Below are positions 1 through 6,289 of a stretch of DNA of 23,543 nucleotides, piece after piece; the first letter of the stretch is position 1; every line of letters begins with the position of its first letter. The notes under the pieces were generated by a model. That model worked only from the letters and a program-made list of their open reading frames with translations. It was not told the origin of the DNA and did no database searches. The stretch covers positions 4,626-28,168 of the forward strand of contig DCUY01000006.1 of NCBI GenBank assembly GCA_002327905.1, read 5' to 3'. The stretch is from Caldifarciminota bacterium UBA2202 (GTDB taxonomy: Bacteria; Hydrothermota; 32-111). The position numbers and the translations under genes are program-made.

Positions 1-45
1 CCTTTGGGTTATGAGCCCAACGAGCTACCACTGCTCTACCCCGCG
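1..45 (-). tRNA. Initiator tRNA-Met (CAT), 3' part cut off by the window edge
   Basis: Read on the minus strand, the gene begins CGCGGGG at position 45. It continues through the D arm to an anticodon stem-loop with CAT (complement at 11-13). The stem has three consecutive G-C pairs next to the loop (GGG/CCC), the mark of initiator tRNA in bacteria, and the molecule starts with C, as expected for the unpaired C1-A72 end. The variable loop, T arm and acceptor 3' side lie outside the window. A perfect promoter lies just upstream on the same strand, with a predicted leader of about 7 nt. Confidence 0.92.
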
Positions 46-58
46 ATATTGATTTTTC

Positions 59-87
59 ATTATATTCAAATCAATAATAATTGTCAA
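59..87 (-). promoter_or_regulatory. Promoter of the initiator tRNA
   Basis: On the minus strand TTGACA (82-87) and TATAAT (59-64) are separated by exactly 17 bases, a perfect match to the sigma-70-type consensus. The expected transcription start is near 52, about 7 bases before the tRNA. It lies back to back with the ferredoxin promoter. Confidence 0.85.
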
Positions 88-118
88 TAGAAAAATTTAT
101 TTTTCTTTGTTTTTGGTA

Positions 119-146
119 TTGACTTATTTTCGATATCTATTATATT
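119..146 (+). promoter_or_regulatory. Promoter of the ferredoxin gene
   Basis: TTGACT (119-124) and TATATT (141-146) are 16 bases apart. The predicted start near 153 gives a leader of about 30 bases, which carries the AAGGAG ribosome site at 172-177. Confidence 0.65.
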
Positions 147-182
147 ATTGACATAAATTAGAACTTTAAACAAGGAGTATTG

Positions 183-365
183 ATGAAGGTAAAAGTAGTA
201 GAAGAGAAATGCATCGGATGCGGAGTCTGCATAAGCACATGCCCTGATGTCTTTGAGCTCAATGATGACAATAAGGCAACTGTGAAAGAAGATGCCGACT
301 TTGATTCCTGCGACCTTGATGACGCAGTTGACAACTGCCCGACAGAGGCTATTGAAGAGGATTAA
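183..365 (+). CDS. Ferredoxin, single [4Fe-4S] cluster (Thermotoga type)
   Basis: A 60-residue soluble electron carrier. Cys10, Cys13, Cys16 (CIGCGVC) and Cys52 (CP) should bind one [4Fe-4S] cluster. Cys20 and Cys43 are in the positions that form a disulfide in the Thermotoga maritima ferredoxin, and length and sequence closely follow that protein (MKVKV start, CPDVF). The protein is strongly acidic, as usual. ATG at 183 is chosen because AAGGAG sits 5 bases upstream; the in-frame TTG at 180 is too close to it. The gene has its own promoter and overlaps the next gene by 14 bases. It is a plausible low-potential electron donor or acceptor for redox proteins in this genome, including the Ehr-like complex at 16-23 kb, but nothing here proves a partner. 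Confidence 0.95.
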   Translation: MKVKVVEEKCIGCGVCISTCPDVFELNDDNKATVKEDADFDSCDLDDAVDNCPTEAIEED

Positions 366-990
366 ATTTATAAAGCCGGCCTTAGGTCGGCTTTGTTTTC
401 TTCTGTTTTTTCTTTTCCCATTAGTTTCGTTTCAAAATAAAATTGCCATTACTAACGGTAATCTGGATTTTGATTCAATCAGTCTTTTTTTCAAAAAGGA
501 CATTTCAGAGCTGAATGGATCTGAAATTGGGCGAATATACGGGAAAATTGATATGGCAGGGGATAATGTCGAAGCATACCTGATATATAAAGATATTGTA
601 AGAATAGTGGGGTTTGACGGCAGTCACCCTTATGAAATGCTTAACGGGAAGAGAGTCTCAGACAAAGAATCCGGATCAATCCCGCCTGAAATAGATATAA
701 AGTCATTTGTAAATCCTCTGAGAAAATTCGGGAAATGGGAGAATCGAATCGAAGGGAATATTGCAGTCTTTTATCCTGAAAAAATGGGAATTGACTCTGT
801 AAAGGTCTTTTTAAATGATGCTTTGTTTGATTCATTTCTGGTTTACGACAAGAATGTACTTATAATGAAATCCCTATATGTCAAATGGAATAGAGGATTT
901 CCAACACTTATAGAGACTTATGACTATCAAAAATCCACTGTCGAAAGGGTCTTAAATTATAAAATCAAATTTCACAAAAAAAAGTATTGA
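352..990 (+). CDS. Secreted LolA-like protein of unknown function
   Basis: About 212 residues. I chose TTG at 352 as the start because it gives a clear signal peptide (MKRIKFIK, then a hydrophobic stretch of Leu and Phe, with possible cleavage near VSFQ). No ATG, GTG or TTG lies in frame between 355 and 460, and AGAGG precedes the TTG at 344-348. An ATG start at 292 would lie deeper in the ferredoxin gene. The rest is rich in predicted beta strands and has no catalytic motif I know. Its C-terminal part (PTLIETYDYQKS) matches the paralog at 1209 (PELIEMYDWNKK), so both probably share a LolA/outer-membrane lipoprotein-carrier-like fold; this is inference from pattern only. The ferredoxin terminator hairpin lies inside its signal-peptide codons. 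Confidence 0.65.
   Translation: MKRIKFIKPALGRLCFLLFFLFPLVSFQNKIAITNGNLDFDSISLFFKKDISELNGSEIGRIYGKIDMAGDNVEAYLIYKDIVRIVGFDGSHPYEMLNGKRVSDKESGSIPPEIDIKSFVNPLRKFGKWENRIEGNIAVFYPEKMGIDSVKVFLNDALFDSFLVYDKNVLIMKSLYVKWNRGFPTLIETYDYQKSTVERVLNYKIKFHKKKY
372..416 (+). terminator. Intrinsic terminator or attenuator after ferredoxin
   Basis: Arms 372-380 and 386-394 pair over 9 bp (one G-U) with a 5-base loop. A T-rich run follows (TTTGTTTTCTTCTGTTTTTT). It starts 7 bases after the ferredoxin stop. It also lies within the likely coding region of the next gene, so it may only reduce, not end, downstream expression. Confidence 0.7.
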
Positions 991-1014
991 TTTTTTTCTC
1001 ATATTAATTATAAT
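987..1014 (+). promoter_or_regulatory. Promoter of the microprotein / LolA-like gene pair
   Basis: TTGATT (987-992) and TATAAT (1009-1014) are 16 bases apart. Transcription would begin near 1021, only a few bases before a strong ribosome site AAAGGAGG (1025-1032). The -35 box overlaps the stop codon of the preceding gene. Confidence 0.6.
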
Positions 1015-1036
1015 AGACACAAAAAAAGGAGGCTCA

Positions 1037-1216
1037 ATGAAATTAAATGTACTTTTGGTGATCGTGATGATCGTTGCCGCACTGGGCGCATTTGCATCAA
1101 TAACATTCTCAATTGCTATGACTCAATGCAATCCTTGTTGCATTGCAAGTTCGACTAACAAGACAATCTCTGTCTCTCCTTACACTTCAAGCATGAACAT
1201 TCTGCTTAATGAATAA
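1037..1216 (+). CDS. Small membrane protein with a CxxCC motif
   Basis: A 59-residue reading frame. It has its own promoter and one of the best ribosome sites in the window (AAAGGAGG, 4 bases before ATG). The protein has a basic start (MKLN), one long hydrophobic segment (about residues 4-28) and then CNPCC at 31-35. A polar Ser/Thr-rich tail of about 24 residues follows. The stop overlaps the start of the next gene by 8 bases, so the two are probably translationally coupled. The hydrophobic segment could be a signal anchor or a signal peptide. The three cysteines could bind metal or form disulfides outside the membrane. I do not recognise the family. Confidence 0.65.
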   Translation: MKLNVLLVIVMIVAALGAFASITFSIAMTQCNPCCIASSTNKTISVSPYTSSMNILLNE

Positions 1217-1976
1217 GAAGGGAATAGCGTTTCATTGTCTTTTAATTGTTTTACTTTTTATATCAATACACGCCGCTAAACCGACGTGTATTGATTATAT
1301 AGGCGTCCGTCTTGCAAAGATAGAAACAATGGAGGGTGTCTATACAAAAGAAGTTAATACAGGAAAAGAGAGCGTGAAATCCAAAATCACATTCTATGAT
1401 GATGTAAAGAACAATAAAAAACATTTGATTGTTTCTGACTCAAAGGGCAGTAAAAACGACATTTTTATTATCAAAGATACGCTTTTTGTAATTGATAAGG
1501 ATAATAAGACTGTATATTTTATGGAGACAGGGCTTTACGGCGAGATCGGAAAAAAAATGTTCAATATAAATGTCTTTGAATCACTCTCTATTTTAAGCCA
1601 GCTGAAGAATAATGATTCAATCATATCAGTCATAGATAAGAATAAAAAGCTTAATGTCAGTTTTCTCTCCGACACTTCAAACCTTATATATTCTGCTGTG
1701 AATGTCAGGTTCAACAGTGATTCTGTGCCTGAACTAATAGAAATGTATGACTGGAATAAGAAGGTCATCATGCAACTTCATTACACAAATTATAAGGATG
1801 GTCTGCCGAGAGCAATAAAGACTCTCTCCCAGATGCAGGGAATGGTTCTTGAAGAGAAGATTTCAATAAATAAACTCAAGATAAATCAACCCGTAGCTGA
1901 CAAATATTTCGATTTCACAAGAAAAGGTTTCAAAATGGTCTCTCTTGAAGAGGCAATGAAGCCTTTCCTTGAATAG
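1209..1976 (+). CDS. Secreted LolA-like protein, paralog of the gene at 352
   Basis: A 255-residue protein with an N-terminal signal peptide (MNKKGIAFHCLLIVLLFISIHA, cleavage likely after HAA). It continues with many short amphipathic beta strands, ending in KISINKLKINQPVADKYFDF, a layout typical of LolA / outer-membrane lipoprotein-sorting proteins (PVADKYFDF resembles the usual end of the last strand). It shares the P-x-LIE-x-YD-(W/Y)-x-K block with the gene at 352, so the two look like diverged copies. The start lies inside the upstream microprotein gene; its ribosome site would fall in that coding region. tRNA-Gly starts on the base after its stop codon. LolA family members chaperone lipoproteins across the periplasm, but I see no residues that prove that activity here. 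Confidence 0.75.
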   Translation: MNKKGIAFHCLLIVLLFISIHAAKPTCIDYIGVRLAKIETMEGVYTKEVNTGKESVKSKITFYDDVKNNKKHLIVSDSKGSKNDIFIIKDTLFVIDKDNKTVYFMETGLYGEIGKKMFNINVFESLSILSQLKNNDSIISVIDKNKKLNVSFLSDTSNLIYSAVNVRFNSDSVPELIEMYDWNKKVIMQLHYTNYKDGLPRAIKTLSQMQGMVLEEKISINKLKINQPVADKYFDFTRKGFKMVSLEEAMKPFLE

Positions 1977-2048
1977 GCGGGTATAGCTCAATGGTAGAGT
2001 GTCAGCTTCCCAAGCTGAAAGTTGCGGGTTCAAATCCCGTTGCCCGCT
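1977..2048 (+). tRNA. tRNA-Gly (anticodon CCC)
   Basis: Acceptor arms GCGGGTA and TGCCCGC pair (one G-U). The D arm is GCTC-AATGGTA-GAGT. The anticodon stem TCAGC/GCTGA holds the loop TTCCCAA, so the anticodon is CCC, reading GGG. The T arm has TTCAAAT. Discriminator T at 2048 fits glycine, and CCA is not encoded. It begins immediately after the TAG stop of the upstream gene, so it is probably processed from that transcript. A short T run follows at 2050-2055. Confidence 0.93.
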
Positions 2049-2060
2049 CTTTTTTATATC

Positions 2061-2089
2061 TTGACTTTTATAAAGTTAATGTATATAAT
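2061..2089 (+). promoter_or_regulatory. Strong promoter of the lipoprotein-LysM genes
   Basis: TTGACT (2061-2066) and TATAAT (2084-2089) have 17-base spacing, so transcription should start near 2096. No further convincing promoter is visible before phoH, so this may also feed the long operon downstream. Confidence 0.75.
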
Positions 2090-2112
2090 ATAAAAAACAG
2101 ATGGAGGTCTTA

Positions 2113-2358
2113 ATGAAACGCAACTTTATTTTAACAGGATTAATTCTTGTTTTGCTTACATTGGTCTTCGCAGGATGCGGGCCAAAGATGGCAAATCAGA
2201 CACAGCTTGATCAGCTGCAGGAACTCAGGAATGCGGCAGATGCATCTGAGGCTCAGGTAAAAGAGTGTCAGGACAAAATAGTCTCTCTTCAGGCAGAAAA
2301 AGAACAGCTTCTGAAAGAGATAGACGCACTCAAAAATGAAATTCAAATCTACAAATAA
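2113..2358 (+). CDS. Small coiled-coil lipoprotein
   Basis: An 81-residue lipoprotein precursor. The basic start (MKRN), hydrophobic core and lipobox LVFAGC predict lipidation on Cys22. The mature protein (about 60 residues) is a charged helix with heptads of Leu/Ile (residues about 33-78), reminiscent of Lpp-type coiled-coil lipoproteins, and has one more cysteine, Cys52. ATG at 2113 is preferred because GGAGGT lies 4 bases upstream (2103-2108). The in-frame ATG at 2101 would start nearly at the mRNA 5' end and add four residues before the signal. The next gene, 10 bases later, encodes a LysM protein with a similar coiled coil, so they may work together at the cell envelope. Exact function is unknown. 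Confidence 0.82.
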   Translation: MKRNFILTGLILVLLTLVFAGCGPKMANQTQLDQLQELRNAADASEAQVKECQDKIVSLQAEKEQLLKEIDALKNEIQIYK

Positions 2359-2368
2359 GGAGTGAAAA

Positions 2369-2794
2369 ATGAAATCCAAATTATTCATCATTCTTCTTAT
2401 TGTTGCTTTCTCGTTCACACTCCTTTCCGCTCAGGAAAAGAAGTTGACTCAGAAAGAGGCTATTGAACAGATAGAGATGGAGCAGGCGCGTCTTGACGAG
2501 GCAAACATGAAGCATGAGACATGCAAAGCTCAGGGTGAGCCATTGATGCAGGAAGTAGAAGCTCTCAAACTTGAGAGGGAACAGCTTGCAAATGAGCTTA
2601 AAGCTCTTAAAGATGCAAAAAGCTTTTACATTGTGAAGCCGGGCGACTGGCTTTCAAAACTTGCAGACTATAAAGAAGTGTACGGAAACGGCGGATGGAA
2701 GAGATGGCCTGAAATATACAAGGCAAACAAGAAACTCATAAAGGATCCTAATTTAATTTATCCTAATTGGAAACTCTCAATTCCAAGGCCGTAA
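2369..2794 (+). CDS. Secreted coiled-coil protein with C-terminal LysM domain
   Basis: 141 residues. A signal peptide is probably cleaved after LLSA (residue 21). A charged coiled coil spans about 28-85, and a LysM-type domain spans about 86-141. The domain starts FYIVKPGDWLSKLA, contains W-PEIYKANKKLI and ends LIYPNWKLSIP, matching the family pattern GDxLxxIA...IYxxN...DPNLIYPxxxLxIP. LysM domains bind peptidoglycan or chitin-like glycans, so it likely sits in the periplasm against the wall. The coiled coil shares the block E-(K/R)-EQL-x-x-E-x-x-ALK with the preceding lipoprotein, offset by one heptad, and also has a cysteine at residue 52. AAGGAG lies just upstream of the start. A perfect hairpin follows the gene. 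Confidence 0.85.
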   Translation: MKSKLFIILLIVAFSFTLLSAQEKKLTQKEAIEQIEMEQARLDEANMKHETCKAQGEPLMQEVEALKLEREQLANELKALKDAKSFYIVKPGDWLSKLADYKEVYGNGGWKRWPEIYKANKKLIKDPNLIYPNWKLSIPRP

Positions 2795-2804
2795 TTAAAA
2801 TTAT

Positions 2805-2831
2805 GGGGTTCAGGCTCAATGCCTGAACCCC
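2805..2831 (+). promoter_or_regulatory. Perfect 11-bp inverted repeat before phoH
   Basis: Arms 2805-2815 and 2821-2831 (GGGGTTCAGGC and its exact complement) flank a 5-base loop TCAAT. No T run follows on the plus strand, so it is not a standard terminator in that direction. On the minus strand a T-rich stretch would follow. It ends only 9 bases before the phoH start codon, where no clear ribosome site is visible. It could be a factor-dependent terminator, an mRNA 3'-end stabiliser or a translational control element. Confidence 0.6.
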
Positions 2832-2840
2832 AAACAAATT

Positions 2841-3761
2841 ATGATTCATTTAGGCGGCATAACATCAGATTTTTTTGACAGATTCCCTAATTTTAAAGAA
2901 CTGATAATAACAAATATAAAGGGGTCCATATCGGAAGATGAGGGCCTTTTATATTTTGACGGAAGGCAGGAAGATTTCGACAAACTCAATCTCATTGTCG
3001 CAAAACTTATTGAAATGGAATCCGATAAAGGATATATTGAAAGGTCTGATGTGATACATTTGATATCCAAGCTTTTAAATGAAGAGGCACGCGGCAAGGA
3101 TGCAAATGTATATTATCTTCCAAAGAAAATTCTGAAACCGAGGACTGAAGGGCAGGAGAGGTATGTTGAGGCATTGAATTCTTCGGATATTGCAATATCC
3201 ATAGGGCCGGCCGGAACCGGAAAGACATTCATTGCAGTTGCAAAAGCTTTAAGCGAACTTTTGAAGAAGAATGTCAGCAGAATAATTCTCACGAGGCCTG
3301 CTGTGGAGGCTGGAGAAAGGCTTGGATTTCTACCGGGCGATTTCAAAGAAAAAATAGATCCATACCTCAGACCTTTGTATGATGCGCTTTACGATTTGGC
3401 TGACAAGGAGAGGATAGACAAACTCATAAGAGATGGAATTATTGAGATTGCTCCTTTGGCATATATGAGAGGACGCACTCTTTCGAATGCGTATCTGATA
3501 CTTGATGAAGCGCAGAACACCACATCAATGCAGATGAAGATGTTTTTAACAAGGCTTGGGATGCGCTCAAAAGCGATTATAACCGGAGATGTGACGCAGA
3601 TTGACCTTTCAATAACTGCTAAGTCGGGTCTTGTCGAACTTGAGCAGATAGTTAAACAGATAGAAGGAATTTCTTTTGTGTATCTCGGAAGCGAAGATGT
3701 AGTGAGACATGCTCTTGTCAAGGAAATTATAAATGCGTATTCTGATTTTTCTAAGAGATAA
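2841..3761 (+). CDS. phoH: PhoH-family ATPase
   Basis: 306 residues, the usual length for PhoH/YbeZ proteins. The N-terminal part (about 1-95) fits the KH-like region of this family. The P-loop NTPase core follows: Walker A GPAGTGKT at 122-129, Walker B LILDEAQN at 219-226, and ITGD at 247-250. Family signatures TRPAVEAGERLGFLPGD and YMRGRT are present. PhoH/YbeZ is a cytoplasmic ATPase linked to RNA metabolism and is commonly encoded beside YbeY, as here, with pgpH in between. The start has no obvious Shine-Dalgarno site and lies just after a strong hairpin. Its 3' end overlaps pgpH by 29 bases. Confidence 0.95.
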   Translation: MIHLGGITSDFFDRFPNFKELIITNIKGSISEDEGLLYFDGRQEDFDKLNLIVAKLIEMESDKGYIERSDVIHLISKLLNEEARGKDANVYYLPKKILKPRTEGQERYVEALNSSDIAISIGPAGTGKTFIAVAKALSELLKKNVSRIILTRPAVEAGERLGFLPGDFKEKIDPYLRPLYDALYDLADKERIDKLIRDGIIEIAPLAYMRGRTLSNAYLILDEAQNTTSMQMKMFLTRLGMRSKAIITGDVTQIDLSITAKSGLVELEQIVKQIEGISFVYLGSEDVVRHALVKEIINAYSDFSKR

Positions 3762-5874
3762 GACAAAAGAGCATCTGCTTGACATTTCCATATTACTTTT
3801 ATCAATTATATTATTTAATATTTTCTTTCCATACAGCGTTTATACCATTCCAAATCTAAAGAAGCGGGATATTGCTTCACGCGACATAATAGCCCCTATT
3901 ACTTTTGACCTGCTAAAAAACGCCAATACATTAAAAATGGAGCGTCAGGCGGCATATGATAATGTGCCTCCTGTTTTGATATATGATGAAACCATAACTC
4001 AAAAGATACTCTCTGATATTAGAGGGCTTTCTATTCTCCTTGATTCTTTGAAGGGGAATTTATGGAAGCAGGAGAATAAAAAAAAGGCTCTCTCTGACAG
4101 TTATCCCAGTTTATCAAAGGAGCTTGTGGAGATTCTTTTCTCTGAAAAGAGCAAAACAGTAGTGGGTTATTCGAATACGGCATTGAAGGAGATACTCTCA
4201 AAGGGAGTAATAACCGATAAAGTCGGGATACCTTTCGGCAGAGACAAGAAAATTATTCTTGAGAAAGGCGGAAATGAGATTGGTGTCTCCGAAAATGACA
4301 TATTTGACATCAATGAGGCGATGCATTTCATAAAACAGGATATAACCTCAAAATATTCATCAAACTCTTATCTGCTTAAATATTCCCTTGAACTGATTCA
4401 GTCATTCTTAAAACCGAATCTGTCGGTTGATATTGCGGAGACATCATTTAGAAGGGAGAAGGCGAGAAACGAAGTTCCCCAGAAAATCGGAGTGGTTCTT
4501 AAGGGCGAAATAATCGTGAGGGCGAATGAAATTGTTGACGATGCAATAGAAGATAAATTGAACTCACTTCACACATACATGTCTCCGAAGCAGAACACAT
4601 TTGACAAAGCTCTCAAATTTCTTGTAAAGAACATGATTTTCTTCATAATATTTTTCCTTTACATTTTATTTATAAATTCGCAGTTTAAAAAATTGAATAT
4701 AAGAAAGAGAGACAAAATTTTCATCTCAGCAGTATTTATCTCAAATCTACTTGTTTACGGATTGTTTTACCAATTTGCACATATTGAATATCTTCTGCCT
4801 GTGCTTCTGTCATCAGTGCTTCTCTCTCTGCTTTACAGCAGAACATTTGCTCTTGTTAGCGTGCTTTTCAATCTTTCAGCCCTCATTCTCTACTCAGGAC
4901 TCAGGATGCACGGACTTCTCGCTCTTCTTGTTTCAAGCGTTTACGCGATTTTCTTAATAAGGGAGAGGGGGAGCAGAAAACACTTTGCATCAGTCATTGT
5001 GGGCATAGGATTTGTAAATGGAATATTTGCATTCTTCATCGAATTATACAGAGATTCCACTTTTGGGCAGGCAAGCGTAAGCGCTACTTACGGATTTATG
5101 AACGGAGTGATTTCGGTAATTTTTGTTACTGCTGTAATTCAGCTCCTTGAGAGAGGTCTTGGAAGAGTGACGAGAATATCTCTGATGGAGCTCTCTGATT
5201 TGAATCACCCGCTTTTGAGGGCTCTCGCGGAGAAGACTTCGGGAACATTTAATCACTCCATGATAGTGTCATCGCTCAGTGAAAAAGCGGCGATTGAAAT
5301 AAATGCTGATGAACTTATGGCAAAGGTGGGCGGTTACTTTCACGACATCGGAAAAATGGAAAAGCCGGAATATTTTATTGAAAATCAAAACAGGAATTTC
5401 AATCCTCATCAATCACTTCCGCCTGAAATATCCGCTACAATAATAAAAGAGCACATTGAGAACGGAGAAAAACTTGCCAAAAAGCATAAGCTACCGTCTC
5501 AGGTAACAGCATTTATTAAGAGTCATCACGGCACTTCGTCAATAGAATATTTTCTTGAAAAATCAAAATCGCAGGATGCCATGACTGATGAAAATAAGTA
5601 CAGGTATGACGGACCTCTGCCGCACACAAATGAAGAGACAATCGTAATGCTCGCAGATTCTGTCGAGGCAGGAGTGCGCTCCCTCTCTAATCCGGATGAT
5701 CAGTCAATAAAAAGGATTATTGAATCGATTTTTGAAAAAAAACTCAGGGATGGGCAATTCAATGAAAGTGAAATGTCGGTTTCTGACATACTTAAAATAA
5801 GGGATGTTTTTCTGAACACGCTTAGGGGAGTCTATCATCCGAGGATTGATTATGGCAATATTGGCAAAGAATAA
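3733..5874 (+). CDS. pgpH: 7TM-HD membrane phosphodiesterase, PgpH/YqfF family (c-di-AMP)
   Basis: 713 residues with the family's layout. One membrane helix (about 17-35) is followed by an external 7TMR-HDED region (about 40-285), a block of about seven membrane helices (295-475) and a cytosolic HD domain (about 485-710). HD residues are intact: H508, HDIGK at 537-541, H574, SHHG (H598, H599) and D642. Characterised members hydrolyse cyclic di-AMP to pApA, which matters for osmotic and potassium balance. ATG at 3733 has AGGAA upstream (3721-3725), and no later start would keep the first helix. It overlaps phoH upstream and ybeY downstream, an order shared with many bacteria. Assignment to c-di-AMP rests on the family, not on residues that could be checked here. 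Confidence 0.93.
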   Translation: MRILIFLRDKTKEHLLDISILLLSIILFNIFFPYSVYTIPNLKKRDIASRDIIAPITFDLLKNANTLKMERQAAYDNVPPVLIYDETITQKILSDIRGLSILLDSLKGNLWKQENKKKALSDSYPSLSKELVEILFSEKSKTVVGYSNTALKEILSKGVITDKVGIPFGRDKKIILEKGGNEIGVSENDIFDINEAMHFIKQDITSKYSSNSYLLKYSLELIQSFLKPNLSVDIAETSFRREKARNEVPQKIGVVLKGEIIVRANEIVDDAIEDKLNSLHTYMSPKQNTFDKALKFLVKNMIFFIIFFLYILFINSQFKKLNIRKRDKIFISAVFISNLLVYGLFYQFAHIEYLLPVLLSSVLLSLLYSRTFALVSVLFNLSALILYSGLRMHGLLALLVSSVYAIFLIRERGSRKHFASVIVGIGFVNGIFAFFIELYRDSTFGQASVSATYGFMNGVISVIFVTAVIQLLERGLGRVTRISLMELSDLNHPLLRALAEKTSGTFNHSMIVSSLSEKAAIEINADELMAKVGGYFHDIGKMEKPEYFIENQNRNFNPHQSLPPEISATIIKEHIENGEKLAKKHKLPSQVTAFIKSHHGTSSIEYFLEKSKSQDAMTDENKYRYDGPLPHTNEETIVMLADSVEAGVRSLSNPDDQSIKRIIESIFEKKLRDGQFNESEMSVSDILKIRDVFLNTLRGVYHPRIDYGNIGKE

Positions 5875-6286
5875 GATAAAAATATTCAAAAAACCGAAAT
5901 CCCTCCCTTTCAAAAACAGTGAAATAATCGACTGGTTCAATGACATTCTCCTCATAAACAGCATAGCGGGTGTTCAACTGAATATAATTTTCGTGACTCT
6001 TCCGGAAATACAAAATATGAACAGAAAATTCAGAAAGAAAGACAAACCTACGGATGTCATCACATTTTCTATGGTTGAGGGGAAATTCACTCAATATTCC
6101 TATGATATGCTCGGAGACATCTATGTATGCCCTGATTTTATAAAGGCAAAGGATTCCAAGAGTGTTTTAAGAAGACTCATTCACGGGCTTCTGCATCTTT
6201 TGGGCAATGACCATAAAGGCGAATCCGATCTGAAAAAATTCATAATCCTTGAAGAAAAGTATCTTAAACTGATAAAACTTGATTGA
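5852..6286 (+). CDS. ybeY: Endoribonuclease / rRNA maturation factor YbeY
   Basis: 144 residues. The metal-binding signature HGLLHLLGNDH gives His111, His115 and His121, the H-x3-H-x5-H pattern of the YbeY family. Upstream it has the usual KPTDVITF (residues 65-72) and LGDIYVCPD blocks. YbeY is a zinc RNase needed for 16S rRNA 3'-end maturation and ribosome quality control. ATG at 5852 is chosen because GAGG (5841-5844) is 7 bases upstream; the in-frame TTG at 5846 is too close. The gene overlaps the end of pgpH by 23 bases. Confidence 0.95.
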   Translation: MAILAKNKIKIFKKPKSLPFKNSEIIDWFNDILLINSIAGVQLNIIFVTLPEIQNMNRKFRKKDKPTDVITFSMVEGKFTQYSYDMLGDIYVCPDFIKAKDSKSVLRRLIHGLLHLLGNDHKGESDLKKFIILEEKYLKLIKLD

Positions 6287-6289
6287 TTT

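Noticed and set aside
292..351. ATG 292 as the start of the secreted LolA-like protein
   Set aside because: It adds a non-signal sequence lying in the ferredoxin gene. TTG 352 gives a normal signal peptide.
3389..3805. 138-codon minus-strand open frame
   Set aside because: Antisense to the phoH and pgpH start regions, with no recognisable motifs.
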